DNA of 64,000 bases from Curtobacterium luteum. Its GTDB lineage: Bacteria; Actinomycetota; Actinomycetes; Actinomycetales; Microbacteriaceae. The stretch covers positions 147,008 to 211,007 of the forward strand of contig NZ_BMOI01000001.1 of assembly GCF_014646995.1 (NCBI RefSeq), in the 5' to 3' direction. This document shows, piece by piece, positions 41,258-49,700 of this stretch (the stretch's first letter is position 1; each line of letters begins with the position of its first letter). The position numbers were made by a program, and so were the translations under genes. Below the pieces are notes generated by a model. The model saw only the letters and a program-made list of their open reading frames with translations. It was not told where the DNA came from and searched no databases.

Positions 41258-43273
41258 TCAGAAGCGTCCGCCGCCGGAGAAACCGCCGCCTCCGCCGCCG
41301 TCCCCGCCGAAGCCGCCGCCCCCGCCTCCGAACCCCCCGCCCCCGAAGCCGCCACCGCCGAAGGACCCGCCGCCGAAGCTGCCGCCGCGCCCGCCGAGGA
41401 GTCCGCCGAGCACGAGCCCGGTGACGAGCCCGCCGAGCTGGGCGCCGCCCCCGCCCCCGCCGCCTGCGCCCGGCCAGCCGCCCATGTCGTTGCCGGCTGC
41501 GTCCATCGCGGCAGCCGCGTACTGCTCGGCGGCGCGGGCTGCCTGGAGTGCGCGGCCGGGGTCGGTCGTGGCGAGGTCGACCGCGTCGTCGAGCGCGCGT
41601 TCGGCTTCGGACAGGCGGGTGCGGGCGGTCGGGCCGACGGCGCCGCGCCGGAGCGCGATGTAGTCGCGTGCCTGGCTGATCCGCGAGCGGGCGTCACGCA
41701 GGGCGTCGTCCAGGGCCCGGGCGGCGCGCTGGTTCTGCTCCTCGACACCCCGGGCCGTCGCGAGGGCTGCGTCGATGTCGGTGTTCGCCCGGGTCAGCGC
41801 GTCGACCGCGGAGATCGGGTCCTTCGGGTCGAGGCCCTGCCGGAGGACCGTCTCGGCGCGGGTGACGGCGGCGGCGAGCTCGGGGCCGCCGGACGTCAGC
41901 GTGCGCGCGGCCGCGACGTCGCCGGCGATGTCCGCGCGCATCGCCTCGGCACGGGCGGTGGCCTGGGCGAAGGTCGCTTCGGCGTTCGTGGCCGAGGTCG
42001 TCAGCTGCTGGACCTGTGCGAGGGCGTGCTGTGCGTCACGGACCGCGACGACGGCCTCGCCCTTGTCGCCGGCGGCCAGGGCTGCGTCCGCTGCCGCGGA
42101 CCGTTCGGTGGCGAAGGCGAGCACCTGCTGCGCCTGCTCGACGGAGTCGGACACCGTCGCGAGGGTCCGTCCGGAGTACGCGGACCGGACCCGGTCGAGT
42201 GCGACGGCCGCGGCGGTGACGGACTCCGGTGCACGGGCGACGTCCGCACGGAGGGCCGTCGCAGCGTCGGCGACGCCGTCCTCGAGCGCGCGGAGCCGGT
42301 CGAACGCCTCGGTCTGCTGCTCGATCGCGGCGTGGGCCTGTTCGCAGATCGCGATGATCTGGTTCGCCCACTCGGCGCGCTGCTGCGGGGTGTCCGGGAT
42401 CTCGTCGTCGAGCTGCTGCTGGTAGGTGAACGCCTGGCGGACGTCGCGCTTGGCGGTCTCGACGGCCTCGGCGAAGGGCTTCGCGGCGTCGGCGCCGAAC
42501 TGGGCGGTGGCGAACCCGACCTCTTGCTCGGCGGTCTTCAGCTCGTCGTCGATCGTGACGAGCGCGCCACCGGCGGAGCGCTCGAGGCCCACGAGCGACT
42601 CCTGCTGCGCCTTCGTGGCGGCGGCGGTGCGGCGCTTGTTCCGGGCACGGATCACGAGCACGACCACGACACCAGCGACCACGAGCACGAGCAGGACCAC
42701 CCACAGCGCGGTGAGGTCCGGCGGGTCCTGCGTCTGCGCGAGGCCGTCGGCGAACGCGGTCGCGGCGGCAGCCCACTTGCCGTCCCGCAACCGCGGCACG
42801 GCGTCGTCCTGGTATGCGCGCTGCACGTCCGACGACGAGAGCGCGGTCTCGTTGGTCTGGTGGACGTCCGCGATCCGGTCGTCGACCGCGACGGCGAGCA
42901 CGATGCTGTCCGAGTCGATCTGGTTCTGCTGCCGGAAGGCGTCGCCCCACGCGGTGTGGTCCGTCGGGTTCGAGAACGTCTTCACGTAGACGACGTAGAG
43001 CTGCGTCTTCGTCCGGTCGTAGAGGTCCTGCACGGCCTGCTCGACCTGCGACTGCTGCGCGCTGGTCAGGGCGTCGGCCCGGTCGACGACGTACACGCCG
43101 CCCTGCAGCGTGAAGGGCTCGGTGGCGCGGGCCGCGGTCGCGGGTGCGAGCAGGACGAGGGCCGCGACCAGCACCGCCACGAGACGAGCGATCCACCGGA
43201 CCGCCGGCCGGCCCGTGGCCGTCCGGGCACCGTGTCCGGTACCGACCGATCGTCCATCGTGGACCGTGTGCAT
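41258..43273 (-). CDS. TPM-domain membrane protein with glycine-rich tail
   Basis: 671 residues. Start ATG 43273, just after GGAGGA; an ATG 5 codons upstream lacks that site. Signal or anchor segment WIARLVAVLVAALVLLAP at about 28-45. A TPM (Repair_PSII/YgcG-like) domain follows (about 55-165: VYVVDRADALTSAQQSQVEQAV, IVLAVAVDDRIADVHQ), then a single TM helix (LTALWVVLLVLVVAGVVVVLVI). A long helical, Ala/Glu-rich region with many Arg-Asp heptads (about 205-560) precedes a tail of GGGSFGGGGFGG repeats (about 590-671). The same layout is found upstream of pspA in Actinobacteria, suggesting joint work at a stressed membrane. Confidence 0.9.
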   Translation of the reverse strand: MHTVHDGRSVGTGHGARTATGRPAVRWIARLVAVLVAALVLLAPATAARATEPFTLQGGVYVVDRADALTSAQQSQVEQAVQDLYDRTKTQLYVVYVKTFSNPTDHTAWGDAFRQQNQIDSDSIVLAVAVDDRIADVHQTNETALSSSDVQRAYQDDAVPRLRDGKWAAAATAFADGLAQTQDPPDLTALWVVLLVLVVAGVVVVLVIRARNKRRTAAATKAQQESLVGLERSAGGALVTIDDELKTAEQEVGFATAQFGADAAKPFAEAVETAKRDVRQAFTYQQQLDDEIPDTPQQRAEWANQIIAICEQAHAAIEQQTEAFDRLRALEDGVADAATALRADVARAPESVTAAAVALDRVRSAYSGRTLATVSDSVEQAQQVLAFATERSAAADAALAAGDKGEAVVAVRDAQHALAQVQQLTTSATNAEATFAQATARAEAMRADIAGDVAAARTLTSGGPELAAAVTRAETVLRQGLDPKDPISAVDALTRANTDIDAALATARGVEEQNQRAARALDDALRDARSRISQARDYIALRRGAVGPTARTRLSEAERALDDAVDLATTDPGRALQAARAAEQYAAAAMDAAGNDMGGWPGAGGGGGGGAQLGGLVTGLVLGGLLGGRGGSFGGGSFGGGGFGGGGFGGGGGGFGGDGGGGGGFSGGGRF

Positions 43274-43489
43274 CCGTCCTCCATCCAACCCCCGGGGACC
43301 GCCGTCGGCGCCCCCGGACGGCCCCCTGGGGGCGCCGTCGCCCGGAGTCTATCCAGGGCGCGCACGCGGGGGACCAGTGATCCGGGGACTGTGGACGAAC
43401 CATCGTCATCCGCACAGGTCCGGGAGGTTTGTCCCCCGGGCCGGGGTATGCTGACCGCACTGTTCGACGACGAGCGGAAGGGGACAGCA
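43274..43489. promoter_or_regulatory. Divergent promoter region of the TPM/PspA operon and a small ORF
   Basis: 216 bp between starts. GGGGACTGTGGACGAACC near 43385-43400 and GCGGAAGGGG (RBS of the small ORF) are visible. No clear -35/-10 pair in either direction. Contains C-rich and G-rich runs. Confidence 0.35.
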
Positions 43490-43693
43490 ATGGAGCGAAC
43501 ACTGAACACCGAGGTCGTCCCGCTCGAGGACGGCTACCACCGGGTGTCGACGCCGGCGAGCGGTGTGATCGGCTTCGTGCGTGAGCACGACGGCCGCTAC
43601 GAGGTCCTGCGTGGACGCGTCCGCCAGGCGACGCGCTCCGAGGGCCTCTACAGCACGATGAACGTCGCGCTGATCGCGCTCACGCACGCCTGA
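43490..43693 (+). CDS. Small conserved-looking protein (67 aa)
   Basis: ATG at 43490 with GGAAGGGGA 7 nt upstream and typical codon use (third positions nearly all G or C). It reads MERTLNTEVVPLEDGYHRV, then GVIGFVREHDGRYEVLRG and a helical end SEGLYSTMNVALIALTHA. A short beta-beta-alpha fold is likely. No family recognised. It is divergent from the TPM/PspA operon and lies 41 bp before the PPTase gene on the same strand. Confidence 0.7.
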   Translation: MERTLNTEVVPLEDGYHRVSTPASGVIGFVREHDGRYEVLRGRVRQATRSEGLYSTMNVALIALTHA

Positions 43694-43734
43694 CACGGCA
43701 CGGGCAGCACCACCCACCGACGTAGGCTTCCTGC

Positions 43735-44301
43735 GTGGGTGAGTCGTGCCTCCAGTCCGTCGTCGTGACGATCCGTCCGGCGGGCGCGGACCGCGCGGCC
43801 GACCGGGAGGCCCTGCTCACCGCCGTCGCGTCGGCGACGGGTGTCGACGTGGCCGCGGTGCGCGCGGGGCGCGTCTGCGCGCACTGCGGCAGCACCGCGC
43901 ACGGTCGGCCCTGGGCCACCGTGGACGGCCGGGAGGTCGGGGTCAGCATGTCCCGGACGACCGCCCTGACGGCGCTCGCGGTCGCGCCCGACGCCGTCGG
44001 CGTCGACGTCGAGCGCGTGTCGCGGGTGGCCGCTGCGTCGTTGGACGCCTTCACCCCGGCGGAGCTCGACCGTGCGGTCGGCGACGTCGGCGTGCTCGCG
44101 GCCTGCTGGGCGGCGAAGGAAGCCGTCCTGAAACGGGACGGCCGGGGCCTGCGGGTGGACCCGCGCGCGGTCGACGTCGACGTCGACCGCGGGCGGGCGA
44201 CGCTCGACGGGAGGGTGCAGCCGGTCGTCCTCGCGCGCCCCGGACCCGACATCGTGGTCGCGGTCGCGGCAGGGGGACTGCCGGTCACCTGGGGAGCGTG
44301 A
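43735..44301 (+). CDS. 4'-phosphopantetheinyl transferase superfamily protein
   Basis: 188 residues. Transfers 4'-phosphopantetheine from CoA to a Ser of carrier proteins. The N-terminal RVCAHCGSTAHGRPWATVDG, the Mg-binding AVGVDVERVSRV (Asp and Glu), and the catalytic WAAKEAVLKRDGRGL are intact. The GTG at 43735 follows TAGGCT by 6 nt: leaderless. It overlaps the convergent map gene by 17 bp. The Pls/PosA gene with a carrier domain begins 6.4 kb away and ends 2.5 kb away, making it the natural client. Confidence 0.9.
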   Translation: MGESCLQSVVVTIRPAGADRAADREALLTAVASATGVDVAAVRAGRVCAHCGSTAHGRPWATVDGREVGVSMSRTTALTALAVAPDAVGVDVERVSRVAAASLDAFTPAELDRAVGDVGVLAACWAAKEAVLKRDGRGLRVDPRAVDVDVDRGRATLDGRVQPVVLARPGPDIVVAVAAGGLPVTWGA

Positions 44302-45052
44302 GCACCTCGGCGCCGTCGTCGGTGATCGCGATGGTGTGCTCGGTGTGTGCGGTCCGCGCTCCGGTGGCACTGCGGAGGGTCCAGCCGTCGGGGTCGGTGA
44401 CGAGGACGTCCGTGTCGGCCATCACCCACGGCTCGAGGGCGAGGAGGAGTCCCGGGCGCAGGGTGTAGCCGCGTCCGGGCCGGCCGGCGTTCGACACGTG
44501 CGGGTCCTGGTGCATCGTCGATCCGATCCCGTGACCGCCGAACTCGACGTTGACCGGGTACCCGGCGCCCTCGAGGACGGTGCCGATCGCGTGGGACAGG
44601 TCGCCGATCCTGGCACCGGGCCGGGCGGCGGCGATCCCTGCGGCGAGGGCACGCTCCGTCGCGTCGATCAGGGCAGAGTCGGCGGCGTCCGCGGTGCCGA
44701 CGACGAAGCTGATCGCGGCGTCTGCCGCGATGCCGTCGAGCGACACGGCGAGGTCGAGGGTGAGGAGGTCGCCGTCCGCGAGTGCCCGGTCGTGGGGGAG
44801 TCCGTGGAGGACGGCGTCGTTCACGGCCGTGCAGACGTGGTGCCCGAAGGGGCCGCGGCCGAACGACGGGGCGTAGTCGACGTAGCAGGACTCGGCGCCC
44901 GCGTCCTCGATGAGCTGCTTCGCCCACCGGTCGATCTCGAGCAGGTTCGTGCCGACACGGGTGCGGTCGCGCAGGGTCTGCAGGATCGTGCCGACGAGCG
45001 CTCCGGTGCGGCGGGCACGGTCGACCTCTGCCGGGGTCAGGATCTCGATCAC
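44285..45052 (-). CDS. map: Type I methionine aminopeptidase
   Basis: 255 residues. Removes N-terminal Met. Metal ligands are visible: LTLDLAVSLDGIAADAAISF (two Asp), GGHGIGSTMHQDPHV (His) and LLALEPWV (Glu) with EHTIAIT (Glu). The active-site His is in GPFGHHVCTAVNDAVLHG. GTG at 45052 with TACGAT (45064-45059) 6 nt upstream, so it is leaderless. Divergent from the XRE gene with 31 bp between starts; both -10 boxes lie in or beside an ACCG...CGGT palindrome. Confidence 0.94.
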   Translation of the reverse strand: MIEILTPAEVDRARRTGALVGTILQTLRDRTRVGTNLLEIDRWAKQLIEDAGAESCYVDYAPSFGRGPFGHHVCTAVNDAVLHGLPHDRALADGDLLTLDLAVSLDGIAADAAISFVVGTADAADSALIDATERALAAGIAAARPGARIGDLSHAIGTVLEGAGYPVNVEFGGHGIGSTMHQDPHVSNAGRPGRGYTLRPGLLLALEPWVMADTDVLVTDPDGWTLRSATGARTAHTEHTIAITDDGAEVLTLPR

Positions 45053-45064
45053 GGGATGATCGTA

Positions 45065-45082
45065 CCGGTATTACTATCGGTG
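45065..45082. promoter_or_regulatory. Palindrome over the map/XRE divergent promoters
   Basis: ACCGGTATTACTATCGGT has complementary ends (ACCG...CGGT). It contains TACTAT (45072-45077), 6 nt before the XRE ATG at 45084, and adjoins TACGAT for map (45064-45059). A dimeric regulator here, perhaps the XRE protein itself, could control both. Confidence 0.5.
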
Positions 45083-45083
45083 C

Positions 45084-45386
45084 ATGGTCCGTCTGCCGCT
45101 CAGCCCCGTCGAACTCGCCCGCGGTCGTGCCCTCGGAGCGCTGCTCCGTGCCGCCCGCGCCGATCGTTCGATGCTCGACGTCGCCCTCGCGGCCGGGGTG
45201 TCGCCCGAGACCCTGCGGAAGATCGAGACCGGACGCATCGCGACGCCGTCGTTCGGGACGGTCGCCGCCGTGGCAGCGGTCGTGGGGCTCTCGCTCGACG
45301 AGGTCTGGCGCGAGGTGCGTCGGGTCGGCGAGGACGTCGCCGTCGGCCGGACCGTCTCCGCGGACGACACGGCGGACGTCGCCTGA
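45084..45386 (+). CDS. XRE-family helix-turn-helix regulator
   Basis: 100 residues. LGALLRAARADRSMLDVALAAGVSPETLRKIETGRIATPSFGTVAAVAAVVGLSLDEVW (read in parts) is a standard five-helix HTH_3 domain with the Ser-Pro-Glu-Thr turn and the Glu-Thr-Gly end. The acidic tail is short. Leaderless ATG 6 nt after TACTAT. It is likely autoregulatory because a palindrome overlaps its promoter. Other targets unknown. Confidence 0.88.
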   Translation: MVRLPLSPVELARGRALGALLRAARADRSMLDVALAAGVSPETLRKIETGRIATPSFGTVAAVAAVVGLSLDEVWREVRRVGEDVAVGRTVSADDTADVA

Positions 45387-45434
45387 GGCTGCCGGCCGGC
45401 CGCTCGGCTCGCGTCGCTCCGACGCCGCCGGCCG

Positions 45435-46760
45435 TCAGGCTGCGGGCAGTTCGGGGACGCCCGGTTCGTCGATCCACGGCGCCGTGACGGCACGGACGGC
45501 GTCGACGGACGCCCCCGCGGAACCCGCGAACGCGTCGAGGACGTCCGCCGGGGCGACGCTGGCGTGCCGGTGTCGCTCGGTGATCGTCCGGAGACCGGCG
45601 AAGAACGCGCGGTCGCCGAACGTGCGCCGGACCGCGTGCAGGGCCAGCGCGCCACGCTTGTACACCCGGTCGTCGAACATGTCGCGGGCGCCGGGGTCGC
45701 CGACCACGAGGTCCTGCGGCTGGTCGAGCAGGCCCGCGCGGTGGCGCTCGGCGAGGACGTCCGCAGTGTCGCCGCCCCGGTGCTCGGACCACAGCCACTC
45801 GGCGTAGCAGGCGAAGCCCTCGTGCAGCCAGATGTCACGCCAGCGTGCGACCGTCACGGAGTTGCCGAACCACTGGTGTGCGAGCTCGTGCGCGATCAGC
45901 CGGTCGGTGCCGTGCTCGCCGTCGACGTGGTTCCGGCCGAACACCGCCAGACCGTGGGCCTCGAGCGGGATCTCGAGCTCGTCGTCGGTCACCACGACCC
46001 CGTAGGAGCCGAACGGGTACGGGCCGAAGCGGTCCGCGTAGAGCGCGAGCATGTCCGGCACCCGGCCGAAGTCGGTCTTCGCCGCCGCCTGCAGGTCCGC
46101 GGGGTGGTGCAGGGTGACGGGCGTGACCGCGCTCCGGAGTTTCGTCGTGCGGTACCGACCGATCTGCACGGTCGCCAGGTACGTCGCCATGGGCTCGGTC
46201 GTCGCGTACGTCCAGGTCGTGCCGGCCCGGGCACGGTCGGTGCCGAGCAGCTCGCCGTTCGCGAGCACGTCGTACGCGGCCTCGGCGGTGATCTCGAACC
46301 GGTAGGTCGCCTTGTCGTCCGGCCGGTCGTTGCACGGGAACCACGAGGGTGCGCCGGTGGGCTGGGCGGCGACGATGACGCCGTCGGTCAGTTCGTCCCA
46401 CCCGACCTGGCCCCAGGGGCTGCGGATGGGCCGGGGCGTCCCGCGGTACTTGACGTGGACCGTGAACTCCGTGCCGGCGGCGATCGGTCCGGGCGGGGTG
46501 ACGGTGGTCTTGTGCGTCGCCGTCGACACCTTCTTCGCGCGGTGCCCGTCGACGTCCACCCGCTCGACCGTGAGCCCGTGCAGGTCGACGACGATCCGGT
46601 CGAGGTCCTCGACGGCCCGTGCGGTGATCGTCGCGGTGCCGTCGAGCCGGTTCGTGGCGACGCGGTACCCGAGCCGGAGCTCGTAGTGCACGGCGCTCCA
46701 CCGGCGGTCGCCGCTGTGCGGGGTGTACGGGTCGGCGGGGCTGTTCGTCGGCGGCTTCAC
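45435..46760 (-). CDS. M1-family metallopeptidase (short form)
   Basis: 441 residues. Zinc site HELAHQW at 291-297 with HEXXH-X18-E complete (Glu314 in WLHEGFACYAEW). Catalytic Tyr region VYKRGALALHAVRR. The exopeptidase GAMEN motif is modified to PLEAHG with the Glu kept. There is no signal peptide, so it is cytosolic. It lacks the large C-terminal domain of PepN (about 850 aa), as in the short actinobacterial M1 enzymes. GTG 46760 starts only 8 nt after the Pls/PosA stop, so the two are co-transcribed. Substrate unknown. Confidence 0.92.
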   Translation of the reverse strand: MKPPTNSPADPYTPHSGDRRWSAVHYELRLGYRVATNRLDGTATITARAVEDLDRIVVDLHGLTVERVDVDGHRAKKVSTATHKTTVTPPGPIAAGTEFTVHVKYRGTPRPIRSPWGQVGWDELTDGVIVAAQPTGAPSWFPCNDRPDDKATYRFEITAEAAYDVLANGELLGTDRARAGTTWTYATTEPMATYLATVQIGRYRTTKLRSAVTPVTLHHPADLQAAAKTDFGRVPDMLALYADRFGPYPFGSYGVVVTDDELEIPLEAHGLAVFGRNHVDGEHGTDRLIAHELAHQWFGNSVTVARWRDIWLHEGFACYAEWLWSEHRGGDTADVLAERHRAGLLDQPQDLVVGDPGARDMFDDRVYKRGALALHAVRRTFGDRAFFAGLRTITERHRHASVAPADVLDAFAGSAGASVDAVRAVTAPWIDEPGVPELPAA

Positions 46761-46768
46761 GGTGCCGC

Positions 46769-49700
46769 TCAGTCTGGCACGACCGCGGTGTCGAGGGTCC
46801 GTGCGGCGCGGTCGGCGGCCGACCCTGCCGACCCGGCCGACCCTGCCGACCCGGCCGACCCGGCCGTCCACGGCGGTGCCGTCCAGGGCGCGATCGGGTT
46901 GCCCGACCACAGCGACCCCGCCGGCACCTGCTCGCCGCGCATCACGAGCGACGCGGGCCCGATCGTGGCGCCGGCGCCGATGCCGGCGGCCGGCAGCACG
47001 ACGCTGTGCGGCCCGAGGGTCGCGCCCGCGTCGAGGTCCACGGCGTCGAGCTGCATCACCCGGTCGTGGAACAGGTGGGTCTGCACGACCGTCCCCCGGG
47101 ACACCGTCGCGCCGGCACCGATCGTCACGAGGTCCGCCTCGGGCAGCCAGTACGTCTCGATCCACACACCCCGGCCGATGCGCGCGCCGAGGGTGCGCAG
47201 CCACGCCGCGAGCGCCGGCGTCCCCGTCGCCTGCTCTGCGAACCACGGCCGCGCGACGGTCTCGACGAACGTGTCCTGCACCTCGTTCCGCCACACGAAC
47301 GAGGACCACAGCGGGTGCTCGCCGGCGTCGATGCGGCCAACGAACGCCCACTTCGCCGCCGTCGACACGACGGCCGCCACGGCCCCGGCGGCGATGAGCA
47401 CCGGACCCGCCAGGACGACCGTCCACCCCAGGCCGACCGAGGACCACAGGGCGAGCAGGGCACCGACGACCCCGAGCGCGATCGCCGCAGAGACCACCGG
47501 GGCGACGAGCCGCAGCAGCTCCCAGCAGCCCCGCGCGACCTTGAGGTGCCGCGGCGGCCGGAACGTGCGCTCCTCGTCGAACTCGGTCGCCGCACGCCGC
47601 AGCCGCACGGGGGGCGTCCCGAGCCACGACGACCCGCGCTTGGCCTTCTTCGGCACCGCCGACAGCACGGCGACCAGGGCCTCGCGGGGGACCGACCGTC
47701 CCGCCCCGGTCATGCCCGAGTTGCCGAGGAACGCCCGCCGACCCACCTTCGACCGGCCGATCGTCACCCGCCCGCCACCGAGCTCGTACGTCGCCACCAT
47801 CGTGTCGTCCGCGAGGAACGCCCCCGACGCGATCTGCGTCAGCGCGGGGATGAGCAACACCGTCGAGATCTCCGTGTTCCGCCCGACCCGAGCGCCCAGC
47901 AGCCGCAGCCACAGCGGCGTCACCAGGGACGCGTACACCGGGAACAGCAGCGTCCGCGCCGCGTCGAGCACCCGCTCCGTCGTCCACACCTGCCAGCCGA
48001 TCCGGCTCCGCACCGGGTGTCGGCCCTCGTGCAGCCCCAGCCCGAGCAGCCGGACCGACGCGACGACCAGCAGCGCGTACACGACACCGGCGACGAGCGC
48101 CCCGAGCGGCACCGCCGCGAGGGCACGCAGCAGCGCCACACCGAGCGTCGACGCCGGACCAACGAGCGCCACCACCACGGCCAGGCCCGCCGCGACGCCG
48201 GCCACCGGCAGCCCCGCGACCGCGACCGAACCGGCCCCGTACGCGACGAGCCAGCGGCGGCGCGACGGGGGACGGGCCTCCCGGTCGTGCCGAGCCGACC
48301 CCACGCGCTCCGCCGGCGACCCCGCCCACCGCTCGCCGTCGGGCACCCGACCGACGACCGACGAACCCGGCTCGACCTCGGCACCAGCACCCACGTGCGC
48401 CCCCGGCAGCAGCGTCGACCGACTCCGCACCACCGCGTCCGCGTCCACCCGCACCGGACCCAACCGGAACACGTCCCCGTCCACCCAGTGCCCCGCGAGG
48501 TCCACCTCCGGCTCGATGGACGCGCGCGCCCCCACACGGAGCATCCCCGTCACCGGCGGCAACGCGTGCAGGTCCACGTCACGACCGATCCGCGCCCCCA
48601 ACGCCCTCGCGTAGTAGCTGATCCACGGCGCACCCGCCGTCGACGGACCGTCCACCGCCTCCGCGATCCGCTCCGCGAGCCACAGCCGCACGTGCACCGA
48701 CCCGCCCCGGGGGTGGTCACCCGGACGGACGCCGAGCAGCAGCAGCCGCGCGAGCACCACCGTCACCGCCATCTTCCCCACCGGCGTCACGAACACCAGC
48801 AGCGCCACCAGCAGCACCGGCCACGACAGCGACGGCAGGAACGGCAACGACGTCGCGTGCAGCACCGACGACACCAGGGCCGTCCACGTCAGCACACGCA
48901 CCCCGCGAAGGATCTGCACCGGCAGCCCGAGCACCGTCAGCACGAACCCCGTCACCGGCGGCACCGGCGCCACCGCCCGCTCGGACGCCGCCGCCGCGCC
49001 CGACTCGTCCAGCGCCGCCGCCAACGCCCCGATCCGCGGGTGGTCGTACACGTCCGCCACCGTCGTCGTCGGGAACCGCTCCCGGATCGCCGACACCAGC
49101 TGCGCCGCCGTCAACGACCCACCGCCGTGCGCGAAGAAGTCGTCGTCCACCCCCGTCACCGGCACCCCGAGGATCGCCGACCACCGCTCCGCGATCCACG
49201 CCACCGTGTCCGGCAGCACCGACGCGTCCGACGCACCCGGCAACGGCCACGGCAGCGCCGCCCGGTCCACCTTCCCCGAGGTCCGCGTCGGCAACGACTC
49301 CACCACCGCCACGAGGGGCACCAGCGCCGCCGGCAGCTCCTCCCGCAGCCGGGCGTTCAACTCCCCGACGTCGAGCGTCCGACCCGCGACCGGCGCCACG
49401 TACCCCACGAGCACCTGGTTCCCCGCCGGCGTCCGCTGCACCACCGCGGCACCACCCGCCACCCCGTCGAGCGCCTGCAGGGCAGCATCCACCTCACCCA
49501 GCTCGATTCGACGACCACCGAGCTTCACCTGGTCGTCCGCCCGACCCTGGAACACCAGCCCCTCCGGCTCGTACCGCACCAGGTCACCGCTCCGGTACGC
49601 CCGCTCCCACCCGAGCTCCGGGAACGGCGCGTACTTCTCCGCGTCCTTCGCCGGGTCGAGGTACCGCCCCAGCCCGACCCCGCCGATCACCAGCTCCCCG

